A stretch of 64,000 nucleotides of DNA from Trichocoleus sp. FACHB-40 (GTDB lineage: Bacteria > Cyanobacteriota > Cyanobacteriia > Cyanobacteriales > FACHB-T130), in contig NZ_JACJPF010000101.1 in NCBI RefSeq assembly GCF_014695915.1, forward strand, positions 1 to 64,000. The letters run 5' to 3'. The notes under the pieces were generated by a model. The model saw nothing but the letters and a program-made list of their open reading frames with translations, made no database searches and had not been told where the DNA came from. The translations under genes were made by a program, and so were the position numbers. This document shows, one piece after another, positions 34,370 through 42,943 of this stretch. Position 1 is the stretch's first letter; the number at the start of each line of letters is the position of its first letter.

Positions 34370-36151
34370 CTAATCCCCAGTCCCTCTTTGTAATTCAATC
34401 CAAAAGCGGCTTCCCTGTCCAAGTTTGGATTCTACTCCTACTTGTCCGCCCATGCGATCAATGCCTTTACGGACAATCGCTAAACCAATTCCCGTACCGG
34501 GATAAGTTTCGATTCCATGCAGGCGCTCGAAAACGCGAAAGATGCGTTGCTGGTGTTCAGGAGCAATACCAATACCATTATCTACCACCCAGAGGCGCAC
34601 CCAGTCACCGCGCATTTCAGCCCAGACTTGCACTTCTGGTTGTACGCCCACATCGACAAATTTAATTCCATTCGTCAGGAGATTGGCGATCGCTTGAACT
34701 AAAGTGGGGCGATGAGCAATTACTTCTGGTAGCGGCGAAGTAATTGTAACTTGAGCTTGCTGTTGCTTTAAGTCACCTTCTAGTTGAGCGATCGCTTCTT
34801 TCATTACATCTGTTAAATTTATCGCCTTCAGTTGCAAGTCAGCGCGGCTGAGTCGGCTGTAAGTAAGTAAGTCTTGAATCAGATTTTCCAACCGCTGGGC
34901 AGAAGAAACAATGCGCTGGGCATACTCTTCACCGAGGTTGTCTAGAACATCGCCATAGTCTTCCAGCAAAGCTTCTGCAAAGCCTTGCATCGCCCGTAAA
35001 GGGGCGCGGAGGTCATGGGAAACTGAATAAGCAAAGGCTTGTAGTTCGTCGTTTGCCTCTTGCAGTTGCAGAGTGCGCTGAATTACCCGCTCTTCCAAAG
35101 TTTCGTTAAGCTGTCTAATTTCGGCTTCTGCTTGTTTGCGAGCCGTAATATCATTGAGCATCCCGACCATCCGGTTAGGATGGTACTCGGCATCATACTG
35201 GAACCGCCCGAAAGAATTTACCCAGCGTATGCTGCCATCTGGCAAAAGGACACGATACTCAGTTTGAAAGTCCTGCTGATCTTTTCGTGATGTTTGTATG
35301 CCCGCCTCAACTCGTGGCAGGTCTTCAGGATGAACGCGGTCTGCCCATTCTTTGTAGCTTCGGTTCGGCTTGCCTGGTTCATAGCCAAAGATGATTTCGT
35401 GATAGGTTGTCCAAAATATCTCATTAGTGGTTATATTCCAATCCCACGATCCCATTTTGGCTGCGTCTAGTGCTAAGGCTAGGCGTTCACTCTTCTGGCG
35501 CAGCTTTTGGGCTTCCTGTTGGCGTAGGGCGCGATCGCGTCGCATCAGATAGTACACTAAACCCAGCAGTACCAAGCTGACAAAGGTGGCAAGGGTAAAT
35601 GTAAGTATGGTTCGTTGGAGACTCGCTTTTGATTCTTTAATCCGAGAAACCAAAAGTTGATTTTCTATATCTTTCATGTCAGCGATTTGCTGACGAATGC
35701 CATCCATAATTTGCTTACCCCGGTTGTTTCGGACAACCTGCTGGGAAGCTTCAAAGCCTTGTTCTCGCCGTAATTTGATTTTTTGTTCGAGATCGCTGAG
35801 TTTAAGAGCGATCGCACCCTCCAAGGGCAGGATGCGCTGCTGCTGTTGTGGATTATCTGCGGTTAATTGCTTGAGAGATTTGATATGAGTATTAATTTCG
35901 GCGATCCCACTCTGATATGGTTGCAGATACTGTTCTTCTCCCGTAATTAAATAGCCGCGTTGTCCGGTTTCGGCATCTTTTAAGGTGGAAAGTGTCGCCT
36001 CTAGTTCATTTAAAACCTGATAGGTATGACTCACCCACCGCTCATTTTCAAACACCTTTAGAATGTTGCGATAGGATACTACAGCATTGGCGAGGATAAG
36101 CACCAGTGTTACCCCAAGCCCGACTGTAATTTGTTGTGCAGATCGTTTCAT
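34370..36151 (-). CDS. Membrane sensor histidine kinase, CHASE3-PAS-HisKA-HATPase
   Basis: A 593-residue kinase, start MKRSAQQITVGLGV at 36151 (the frame is open 24 codons further). Two membrane helices, at about 8-25 and 178-198, enclose a CHASE3 sensor domain, with the hallmark LKDAETGQRGYLITGEEQYLQPYQ. A PAS/PAC domain follows ([18 protein letters not shown]). Then come HisKA with FAYSVSHDLRAPLRAMQGFAE and the HATPase with LTNGIKFV, VVDNGIGIAPEHQQ and PGTGIGLAIV. This layout is that of phytochrome-like kinases without the chromophore domain. It heads the cluster leading to the receiver genes. Confidence 0.92.
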   Translation of the reverse strand: MKRSAQQITVGLGVTLVLILANAVVSYRNILKVFENERWVSHTYQVLNELEATLSTLKDAETGQRGYLITGEEQYLQPYQSGIAEINTHIKSLKQLTADNPQQQQRILPLEGAIALKLSDLEQKIKLRREQGFEASQQVVRNNRGKQIMDGIRQQIADMKDIENQLLVSRIKESKASLQRTILTFTLATFVSLVLLGLVYYLMRRDRALRQQEAQKLRQKSERLALALDAAKMGSWDWNITTNEIFWTTYHEIIFGYEPGKPNRSYKEWADRVHPEDLPRVEAGIQTSRKDQQDFQTEYRVLLPDGSIRWVNSFGRFQYDAEYHPNRMVGMLNDITARKQAEAEIRQLNETLEERVIQRTLQLQEANDELQAFAYSVSHDLRAPLRAMQGFAEALLEDYGDVLDNLGEEYAQRIVSSAQRLENLIQDLLTYSRLSRADLQLKAINLTDVMKEAIAQLEGDLKQQQAQVTITSPLPEVIAHRPTLVQAIANLLTNGIKFVDVGVQPEVQVWAEMRGDWVRLWVVDNGIGIAPEHQQRIFRVFERLHGIETYPGTGIGLAIVRKGIDRMGGQVGVESKLGQGSRFWIELQRGTGD

Positions 36152-36275
36152 GGCGGTAGACGGTGTTGCTTGACGCTCATACCATAAGGTTATCAATTTG
36201 CACGAAGGCGATGTCGGCAGCATTCAATTTTTTTAATGTTGCCGACATATAGCGGTAATCCGAAATTGATCTCAT

Positions 36276-38186
36276 TTATAGGTTCAGATAATACTCGAAC
36301 CGCTCCCGAAGTTGTTCAACAGTTAGATTCTGGCTCCAATATTCCGTTAAGGCGTGACCAAATGCCCAAGCGTTGCGGTCGGGTGAGGCAGAGTTTTCCA
36401 GCAGCAAGGGCCAAAGTGATAATAGGTCAAAGTTGAGAAGGTTTTCCCCCGGCTTCAACAACGAAAACAGATCATACGCCATCTGGAGTTTGCCAAGAAC
36501 GACGGGCAACTGTTCCACGGGAATTTGCTCAGCCAACAGATATGCTAGGGTTGGTCGTCCGGTTGTCAGCGTAGCGATGAACTGGAGAACGGGACTTTTG
36601 AGCAGTGCAGCCAGTCCCTGAGTTGTCGTCATCTGAAAGGTGTAGCGGTCGATGATTTTGGCAGCTGCGACGGTGCGGGCTTCTAGGTTACGCAAAAAGC
36701 GGGCAAGGCGGAGTTGCTTCGTAGGTGCGATCGCATCCACCAGTGCCAAGGATAGCGCCTCTATGCCCCAAGCGACTCGACCTGTTTTGATGTCACCCGT
36801 CACAACAGGCACAACTAAATTGCAGAAATCATTTAGACGTTCAGCGCGATACTTGGTGGCTTCCCGGATAGAAATTTCCTTCGGGCGATCGCCTGATTCC
36901 CAGTTGTAGGGAGGATTCCATTCGCGGATGGGACGCAGCCGATCTACCTGGGTGACAATTGCGATCGCGCTCAAGTCTGCAATGTCTGCTTTCATATCTT
37001 TGAGAAAGTCCACATCCATTTGCAGTGCCGGATCGAGGGCTGGAGTTACCAACAACAGCAGATCCGCGTTTGTGGCATAATCAAGCACCAGTTCCCGCAG
37101 ATCCGCATGGTTCACTTGTTCGTAACCGGGCGTATCCCAAAGGGTTAGCGTTTCTCCGTTTTCGAGCTGCCACTGGTAATTCTGAATTTTATCAGTGCTG
37201 GGCAACACATCCACGGCGGCTCGATCTGCCTGAAACAGTGTATTAATCAAGCTACTTTTTCCAGACCCAGTTCGCCCCGCCAGTAGAATATTGACAGGTT
37301 TTTGCTCAACCGCCTCCGCAGGTTCTGCTTGAGCTAAGATTTCTCTCAGGGTTTGGGTCTTTGCCTTGGGTAGCGTCGGTGCAGCAGTAGAGGATTCTGA
37401 CGCTGGTAGGGTAGTGCCGCCGTAGAGAGCGATCGCTTGCCGACATAAGTTCCTGAGAGCCGCTTCCCGCAACATCTGGCTCAAATTCCCCAGCAATTCC
37501 TGAGTTGCCTGGTTGCTGGAACGTTGGCTGGCTACTTTTGCCACCGCCACCGCTGGGTTCAAAAGCCACTGCGCCCAATTCCAGACTTGCCACAGTTTCC
37601 GGGCAGATGGCTCCAGCTTGCGGTAAACTCCGTATGCTTCGTATGCTTGCCCAATCGTGACTTGAGCGAGGGCAGGGGATAACTGCTGTATCCACCGATC
37701 CAAATCATCCACCGTTCCCCTAATCAGTCCAAAAGCTTGCGGAACGTGAATGTTGAGCAGGGGATACTTTACTTCAGGATTGTAGACATGAGCGATCGCA
37801 CTGACAAGATCCTGGCATCGCTGCCAAAAAGTTTGCCAATCTTCCCAAATTGGGCGATCGCTTTGTGCGGCTTTCAATATCTCTTGGAACCCGGCTTCTA
37901 CTCGACTAGCGGTGTCATTTCCCTCTACTAGCCGTACTGTGTCTTCTCTACCAGATTCCAGTTCTGCACTAACTTCCGCCATTACAGATTCTATCTGCGC
38001 GATCGCGGGTCGAGTCCACTTCACCAACAGCCAACGCCAACCCACGAATACCAGAGTAAATACAGCCCAAATCCAATTAATACCCCACTGGTGAATCTGC
38101 AACCCTGCCGATACCAGCAAGAAACCGACGATAGTTGCAATCGGCGTTGCCAACACTACCCACTGCCACACCTTTAATCGCATCAT
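36276..38186 (-). CDS. Membrane-associated GTPase
   Basis: A 636-residue protein. Two N-terminal hydrophobic segments lie at about 8-28 and 36-52. A long helical region follows, then a GTPase domain at about 300-480. G1 is LAGRTGSGKSSLINTLF, G3 is LWDTPGYEQVNHADL and G4 is IVTQVDRLR. The C-terminal part has no clear motif. It belongs to the Era/HSR1-like (MMR1_HSR1) group, which acts in membrane or ribosome handling; the exact role is unknown. A second GTPase at 45460 has similar organisation with a C-terminal membrane part. Confidence 0.82.
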   Translation of the reverse strand: MMRLKVWQWVVLATPIATIVGFLLVSAGLQIHQWGINWIWAVFTLVFVGWRWLLVKWTRPAIAQIESVMAEVSAELESGREDTVRLVEGNDTASRVEAGFQEILKAAQSDRPIWEDWQTFWQRCQDLVSAIAHVYNPEVKYPLLNIHVPQAFGLIRGTVDDLDRWIQQLSPALAQVTIGQAYEAYGVYRKLEPSARKLWQVWNWAQWLLNPAVAVAKVASQRSSNQATQELLGNLSQMLREAALRNLCRQAIALYGGTTLPASESSTAAPTLPKAKTQTLREILAQAEPAEAVEQKPVNILLAGRTGSGKSSLINTLFQADRAAVDVLPSTDKIQNYQWQLENGETLTLWDTPGYEQVNHADLRELVLDYATNADLLLLVTPALDPALQMDVDFLKDMKADIADLSAIAIVTQVDRLRPIREWNPPYNWESGDRPKEISIREATKYRAERLNDFCNLVVPVVTGDIKTGRVAWGIEALSLALVDAIAPTKQLRLARFLRNLEARTVAAAKIIDRYTFQMTTTQGLAALLKSPVLQFIATLTTGRPTLAYLLAEQIPVEQLPVVLGKLQMAYDLFSLLKPGENLLNFDLLSLWPLLLENSASPDRNAWAFGHALTEYWSQNLTVEQLRERFEYYLNL

Positions 38187-38281
38187 TACCCCACCCCTCG
38201 ATTAGACTTCTTATACCGTTATTGTCCCTAACATTCCTCTGATGCTAGACCCCATAATGGGGGATAACATGACGAATCAGC

Positions 38282-38449
38282 GTGTGCGATCGCTGTTGGT
38301 GGTTTAACAAGCGATTTATCACAGTTGGTATAGATGCCTTCGGTCGAATCCTAGTTGTTGTTTATACATGGCGTGACAATGAGATTCGATTGATTTCTGC
38401 CCGCAAAGCTACACGCCATCAGCGAAAGCAATATTATGAGGAGGAATAA
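38282..38449 (+). pseudogene. brnT: N-terminally truncated BrnT toxin
   Basis: The frame runs from a GTG at 38282 to TAA 38447-38449. It ends with RFITVGIDAFGRILVVVYTW, then RDNEIRLISARKATRHQRKQYYEEE, the second half of BrnT (normally about 90 residues). The first half of the toxin is missing and replaced by unrelated sequence with a HIP1 octamer. It ends 3 bp before the BrnA start, the normal order of the pair. Without its N-terminal half the RNase fold should be inactive. Confidence 0.78.
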
Positions 38450-38452
38450 CTG

Positions 38453-38710
38453 ATGGAAGCTGAGTATAATTTTAGTCAGGGGAAGCGGAGAGCAATCGAG
38501 CCAACACCGCCTGGGAAAACCCGTATTACCATCCGATTAGATGATGATGTTTTGGCATGGTTTCGCGAGCAAGTTCATCTAGCAGGTGGAGGAAACTATC
38601 AGACATTAATCAACGATGTACTTCGCCAGCACATCCAACAGCATTGCGAACCATTAGAGGAAACGCTACGGCGAGTTTTACGAGAGGAACTTGAACGAAT
38701 TGGGAAATGA
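38453..38710 (+). CDS. brnA: BrnA antitoxin
   Basis: An 85-residue antitoxin of the BrnTA family. The core KTRITIRLDDDVLAWFREQ, followed by GGNYQTLINDVLRQHIQQ, is a ribbon-helix-helix that binds operator DNA as a dimer. The flanking charged tail would wrap the toxin. It directly follows the broken brnT, so it survives as an orphan antitoxin that might still neutralise related toxins or act as a repressor. Confidence 0.82.
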   Translation: MEAEYNFSQGKRRAIEPTPPGKTRITIRLDDDVLAWFREQVHLAGGGNYQTLINDVLRQHIQQHCEPLEETLRRVLREELERIGK

Positions 38711-38963
38711 GGTGCGAGACTGAAGTGTGATTGGGGAACGCTATCTGCGCCAGTTCATCATCTATGCACAACTTTGCGGATAAAGAAGATAATGATAAAC
38801 GCGATCGCTCCTTTTGTAGGGCTATGCTACTGTCGAGGATTTGGTAATTTCTAGTTAGCCCTTGGGTCAGTGAAGATAGAGTTCCAGCATTTTGTTAGAG
38901 AGATCAACTGTATTATGGACGCTAATTCCATTGATTCATAAGAACGTAAGCAGGAGCCTATAA
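38711..38963. other. Spacer before the deaminase cassette
   Basis: A stretch of about 250 bp with no convincing gene. It contains one HIP1 octamer (38809-38820 region) and, near its end, TATAAGGAG (38960-38967), which may be the ribosome-binding site for the cassette. The left edge of the AT-rich cassette lies here, and no inverted repeat is visible. Confidence 0.35.
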
Positions 38964-39407
38964 GGAGCTGAAACTCTGATCAAGGAGCGTTTGCGCGAAG
39001 ATGCTGCTCAAATTCGAGCAACATATATTAACAAACCATTCCCTAAAGGTAATATTGCAGTTGCTGAGGTACATATCCAGGGTGATGTAATTTTTTGTGT
39101 AGGAGGAACATCTAGAAGTAAGAGTCCAACGCCTAAACCCAAGCCAAAGTGCGAAGGAGGGCAATTTGAGCCTACAATCGACCCTTATAGCGGACACCTT
39201 ATGGATACTGATGCTGAATACAAAGTCTTATCCGCAATTGCAGATATTCTTGAGATGTTCTACGATATCCAGGTAAGAGGGGATCTCTATCTTTACACTG
39301 AACGAAACCCTTGTACAAGTTGTAACGATGTTCTGAGGCAGTTTAAGGAGAAGTTTCCAAATATAAGATTAGAAGTATTCTGGGATCACCCCTATCCCCC
39401 TATTTAA
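38964..39407 (+). CDS. Deaminase-fold toxin-like protein (BURPS668_1122-like)
   Basis: A short cytidine-deaminase-fold protein. Numbering from the TTG at 38991, the zinc/proton-relay motif is DAE at 74-76 (in MDTDAEYKVLSAIADIL) and the zinc cysteines are in YTERNPCTSCNDVLRQF (Cys108, Cys111). These spacings and the strand EKFPNIRLEVFW agree with the deaminase toxins at the tips of polymorphic toxins (Iyer and colleagues). The His of the usual HAE is Asp. The open frame begins after a TAA at 38961 with no ATG; CTG 38976 or TTG 38991 could start it. It looks like an orphan toxin tip with two small genes behind it. Confidence 0.7.
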   Translation, partial: GAETLIKERLREDAAQIRATYINKPFPKGNIAVAEVHIQGDVIFCVGGTSRSKSPTPKPKPKCEGGQFEPTIDPYSGHLMDTDAEYKVLSAIADILEMFYDIQVRGDLYLYTERNPCTSCNDVLRQFKEKFPNIRLEVFWDHPYPPI

Positions 39408-39453
39408 AGATAAAGGTAAAAGTATTCTGGGGCTCCCCATCCCTATCTAAAGA
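39373..39453. repeat. Partial duplication at the deaminase 3' end
   Basis: AGTATTCTGGGATCACCCCTAT (39373) recurs in part as AGTATTCTGGGGCTCCCCAT (39421), and both copies end near TCTAAAGA or TTTAAAGA. It repeats the last codons of the deaminase gene and its stop region, so part of the gene end was duplicated. Confidence 0.6.
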
Positions 39454-39474
39454 ATTGTCAGGGAAGAACTTATA

Positions 39475-40410
39475 ATGGTATTAACATCAAGCCAATCGAT
39501 AAACCTAAAATTATCTTCGCAACATAATATACCTAACCATCTCAAACTTCTCTTTAACAAAATAAGGCTAGAACATTACGAAGAACTCTATGAGCCAGAG
39601 GCAGATGGAACAACTCCACTTCAAAATACTTTAAATGAAGTTCTAAATTCACTTCGCAGCAGTAACCAAAGACTCAATCACCTGCGCTATCTTTGGATGA
39701 CGCTTATTTTAACTCTAGTAGTAGAACCTACATTAGAATACTATCAGCCAAGTAATTCCCTGCCAAAATATATCATTGATTTGATAACTTTATGGCTTCG
39801 GATTACTACTAGGAATACATTAAATAACTCCAAAATTAATATTACTGAATTTAGGATTTATGAATTAATTAGAGAAATATCAGAAGAACGTGATTTATCT
39901 TCTGATAGAAAGTTGACAAGCTTTCAAACAATTGATGAAGCGCTAGATGTTTTTAAGAATGCGGTTCGGGTTATTGATTATGATCAAGCAGTAGAAGCAA
40001 TTCTAGAAATTTTGGATGATTGCTTAGAAGGGTATGCTATTTTCCCTGGTTCTTATGGCAGACGCGAGTTATTTGATTGGTGGCTATTAGATGTTGTGCC
40101 AGCAAGTTTTTACTTACTACCTCCTAAATGTTTTTATGTAGTAGAAGGCCTGGAAAATCAAGAAGACATTAAATTACGACAGACTAAGGCTTTGGACAAA
40201 GTTAGCTTTGAAATATATAGCCTGCTAGGTGAATCAAATAGCAAAGAAGAAGCAAATTCACATATCTTATACTGCGATGAAAGATATACATCAACTAAGA
40301 TAAATAAGGTGAGATTGGATAGAAAAGTTAGACTTGATAATTTGAACTTAAAATTGAGCATAAGTAACAGTTCAAAAAACACTCAATCAGAAGCAGTTTG
40401 TTTTGTGTAG
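39475..40410 (+). CDS. Unrecognised protein in deaminase cassette (immunity candidate)
   Basis: A 311-residue protein, strongly AT-rich with Asn, Lys and Ser-heavy composition, unlike the surrounding genes. I see no known domain. A hydrophobic stretch at about 75-95 (RYLWMTLILTLVVEP) may be buried. The region AIFPGSYGRRELFDWWLLDVVPASFYLLPPKC contains several aromatic residues. It begins 67 bp after the deaminase stop. The position makes it a candidate immunity or partner protein; that is inference. Confidence 0.6.
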   Translation: MVLTSSQSINLKLSSQHNIPNHLKLLFNKIRLEHYEELYEPEADGTTPLQNTLNEVLNSLRSSNQRLNHLRYLWMTLILTLVVEPTLEYYQPSNSLPKYIIDLITLWLRITTRNTLNNSKINITEFRIYELIREISEERDLSSDRKLTSFQTIDEALDVFKNAVRVIDYDQAVEAILEILDDCLEGYAIFPGSYGRRELFDWWLLDVVPASFYLLPPKCFYVVEGLENQEDIKLRQTKALDKVSFEIYSLLGESNSKEEANSHILYCDERYTSTKINKVRLDRKVRLDNLNLKLSISNSSKNTQSEAVCFV

Positions 40411-40430
40411 GGAATTACATAATAACGTAG

Positions 40431-40838
40431 ATGAGCGAAAAACAAGATATTAGAAAAGAACTACTAGAAACTTTACGACAGTCTCTTCAAGGTGAAGACT
40501 CACTTGGTGAAGAAAAAGAAAGTAGTAGAGAACAGGAAAGCTATGGAGAGGAATACATTGCTCAACTTAAAGATGCTTGCAATAACTTTCTCAAGAAAGA
40601 ATCTTTTCAAGTTGGACAACTTGTGAAATGGAAAGAAAATCTCAAGAATAGAAAATTACCTTCCAAAAATCAACCAGCTATTGTTGTTGCTGTTCTAGAT
40701 GAGCCTATTACTAGCAGTGAAGAAGAATCTGGTAGTCCTTATTTCCTAGAGACACTAGACATTGTATTAGGAGTATTGGTTGATAACAATACGTTTCTAA
40801 CTTTTTACTACGATAGTAGAAGATTCGAGGCTTATTAA
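40431..40838 (+). CDS. Unrecognised small protein in deaminase cassette
   Basis: A 135-residue protein. The first 50 residues are acidic (Glu/Ser-rich), then FQVGQLVKWKENLKNRKLPSK is followed by PAIVVAVLDEPI and LDIVLGVLVDNNTFLTFYYDSRRFEAY. The second part looks like a compact beta-rich domain. I recall similar short proteins as hypothetical genes near other accessory genes, but I cannot name the family. It lies 20 bp after the 311-residue gene on the same strand, so the three are probably one operon. Confidence 0.6.
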   Translation: MSEKQDIRKELLETLRQSLQGEDSLGEEKESSREQESYGEEYIAQLKDACNNFLKKESFQVGQLVKWKENLKNRKLPSKNQPAIVVAVLDEPITSSEEESGSPYFLETLDIVLGVLVDNNTFLTFYYDSRRFEAY

Positions 40839-41037
40839 AGGGTACACGGTAAATACCCTGCTATCAAACAGCCTATCACCGTAGGTTGAGTTGACTTCGA
40901 TTAACATCCCGTCCTCGCCTGTGTCAGGAAGCAAAGAGCAATCGCCAGCAAGACCGACGAACAGAGCGATGGCTGGCTTGATTTGGGGTTTACCTGTAGC
41001 CGTTGAACTTTGCCGTTAGACTGCTGCACGCGATCGC

Positions 41038-41601
41038 TTATTCCAGTAGCCAACCAAACAAATTTCCCAAAGTAAGACGGAAATTATTGGCAAATTCTGG
41101 TACTGGCAAACACGCTTCTGGTTCATCGAAAACTTCTGTTGGTCGATCCGGCAAATAGACGAACACTGATTGTTCTTCTGGATCGATTAGCCACCCCATC
41201 TGGGTCTGATACTTCAGACAGCGCAGAATATTTTTCGTTACTTTCGTCTGGCTTTGGTCAGGGGACAGAATTTCAATTGTCCAGTCTGGCGCAGTCGAGA
41301 AAACATTCGCAACCCCACCATTTTCCTTGCGTGGAATCCGTTCCCATCTAAATACAGAAATGTCAGGTACAGTTGAGCGTCCGCCAAAAGTACAGCGAAG
41401 CTCTGAAAAAGCTCGTGCAATCCGCTGTGGCTTGAGTATTGCGTTAATTGCGGCTGCCAACTCAGTCTGAATCGCGCTGTGTTCTCCTTGAGGCATTGGC
41501 TTTTGGATAATCCGTCCATCAATGTATTCGTTAGCAGGTTTGGTTTCTGGAAGTTTCAGAAACTCTTCCAGAGTCAGAACTTTGGTGGGTGTTTGTACCA
41601 T
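41038..41601 (-). CDS. Uma2-family endonuclease-like protein (DUF820)
   Basis: A 187-residue PD-(D/E)XK-fold protein of the Uma2 family, very numerous in cyanobacteria. It starts MVQTPTKVLTLEEFLKLPET and has the catalytic-type elements VPDISVFRW (Asp) and WTIEILSPDQSQTKV (Glu-x-Leu), with NEYIDGRI at the N-terminal strand. No biochemical role is proven. It is a single minus-strand gene. Confidence 0.88.
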   Translation of the reverse strand: MVQTPTKVLTLEEFLKLPETKPANEYIDGRIIQKPMPQGEHSAIQTELAAAINAILKPQRIARAFSELRCTFGGRSTVPDISVFRWERIPRKENGGVANVFSTAPDWTIEILSPDQSQTKVTKNILRCLKYQTQMGWLIDPEEQSVFVYLPDRPTEVFDEPEACLPVPEFANNFRLTLGNLFGWLLE

Positions 41602-41653
41602 TTTTTACGTTTGAGGCAGCTAGTCACACCGCTTTTACCTGTTATTCTACAAA

Positions 41654-41720
41654 GCGATCGCTCGTTCAGTCTCACCCTAGTTGAATGAGGCGACAATTTA
41701 AGGAATTTAGCGCGATCGCT
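41654..41720. repeat. 67-bp dispersed repeat, copy 1
   Basis: It begins and ends with GCGATCGCT and contains TCGTTCAGTCTCACCC and GAGGCGACAATTTAAGG. The second copy at 43348-43414 differs at two positions only and has the same orientation and length. This copy touches the 3' end of the CPBP gene. Confidence 0.95.
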
Positions 41721-42410
41721 TTACCCAAAGAGAAGGTGCCAGCCAACCAGAGCGATCGCCAAATCTGCCAGTAGATGACTGATATAACACGACCACAGGG
41801 AACGGTAAGTCAGATAGCACCATGACCACACAGCACCAGCAATGAAAACTCCCAGGGAACCTAACACCACAACAAGCCCGTTCCCGATGTACCCTGCCAG
41901 GGCAATAATATGATGCAGAGTGAAAAATAATGCAGCGAGATATACTGCACCAATTCCTGGGAGTAGGACTTCGCATTTGCGATACACAAACCATCGCCAG
42001 ATGTATTCTTCGATCAGCGAGTTTATTACAGTAAAGTAGAAGGCACCGATCAGATAAACGGTGGGGGTGGCAATGCCGACCTGTTGTGCTTTTGCTCGAA
42101 CATCGACCGAATCGATCCAGCGCTGCCCAACAATCCAGTAAGCACCGAGAATAATACCAAACATGAGCATTCCTAAAATCGTTCCAGCTAGGAATTCTCG
42201 TCGCGAAGGCACAGACAGGACGACTCTCCCCCGATCGATCCACAAAAACCATATCAGGGGTAGTGCCAGTATCCAAACTCTCGTCAGGACGAAGAGGAAT
42301 TGTCCTACTGCTCCTGGTATGTACAACCTGCCAGCGATACCAATGCTGGCAGCAGAGACGAGCAGGAATAAAGCTAGCACTGCATTTTGAGCAGAATTAG
42401 TTTTGAGCAT
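41721..42410 (-). CDS. CPBP-family intramembrane protease
   Basis: A 229-residue membrane protein with about seven hydrophobic segments. The EExxxR motif is in NSLIEEYIWRWFVYRKC. The next motif is in FFTLHHIIALAGYIG, with two His, and the last His is in YISHLLADLAIAL. All are features of the CPBP glutamic-type intramembrane proteases. It is unrelated in detail to the CPBP gene at 22337. It lies inside the repeat-flanked segment, pointing to the Uma2 gene. Confidence 0.85.
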   Translation of the reverse strand: MLKTNSAQNAVLALFLLVSAASIGIAGRLYIPGAVGQFLFVLTRVWILALPLIWFLWIDRGRVVLSVPSRREFLAGTILGMLMFGIILGAYWIVGQRWIDSVDVRAKAQQVGIATPTVYLIGAFYFTVINSLIEEYIWRWFVYRKCEVLLPGIGAVYLAALFFTLHHIIALAGYIGNGLVVVLGSLGVFIAGAVWSWCYLTYRSLWSCYISHLLADLAIALVGWHLLFG

Positions 42411-42703
42411 TCTGGATTTTGTTGGATTGTTATTAACCCTTTGTCCAATATAGTTAGATTTGAAAGTAGCTGGTCAGAACATAGTTCTTAAGGTTTAATT
42501 CCCTTAAATTGTTCTTGTGATGAATTCCCGTCCAAGTATTTGTACTAAGAAGCAATGCGCGATCGCTTTTCCTGAACAAACAGAGCGATCGCTGGTGTAA
42601 ATTGGTTTTGGTTGCACGTAGGCGAAGCGTGCGATCGCCTGCGATCACGTCCTAAAGAGCTAAGCTGGGAGCAGGCTTCCATTACCTGTGCAACAGTGAC
42701 GTT
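42411..42703. other. Spacer upstream of the Phd/PIN pair
   Basis: A 293-bp region with three HIP1 octamers or near copies. It holds the first copy of a 59-bp direct repeat (42559-42617). It contains the divergent promoters of the CPBP and antitoxin genes, which I cannot place exactly. Confidence 0.4.
42559..42617. repeat. 59-bp diverged direct repeat, copy 1
   Basis: It runs from GCGATCGCTTTT to TTGGTTTTGGTTGCAC. It aligns without gaps to 43493-43551, with matches concentrated at both ends and in AAC-AACAGAGC. The two copies enclose the toxin-antitoxin pair. Confidence 0.8.
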
Positions 42704-42943
42704 ATGCTAACGGTAACGATTGAGGAAATTCAGCGAGATATTGCAACTTACCTTCACCAAGTCGAAGCAGGTGAGACTCTTATTGTCATGCAAGCAGGAA
42801 AGCCTGTTGCTGAAATTAGACCAATTTCACCAACCGTTAAGCAACTTCGACCTTTTGCTCTTTGTGCTGGAGAGTTCACTGTACCAGATGATTTTGACAC
42901 TCCATTACCAGAAGACATTCTGACCGCATTTGAGGGTACATGA
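42704..42943 (+). CDS. Phd/YefM-type antitoxin
   Basis: A 79-residue antitoxin. It starts MLTVTIEEIQRDIATYLHQVEAGETLIVMQAGKPVAEI, the standard Phd/YefM fold that binds DNA as a dimer. The C-terminal part (PFALCAGEFTVPDDFDTPLPEDI) is the toxin-binding tail. The stop overlaps the toxin start by 4 nt (ATGA). Confidence 0.88.
   Translation: MLTVTIEEIQRDIATYLHQVEAGETLIVMQAGKPVAEIRPISPTVKQLRPFALCAGEFTVPDDFDTPLPEDILTAFEGT

Noticed and set aside
41707..42276. Long minus-strand frame in the CPBP gene region
   Set aside because: It lies in another frame of the CPBP protease, whose motifs and hydrophobic profile are clear. The alternative is Cys/Ser/Arg-rich with no pattern.
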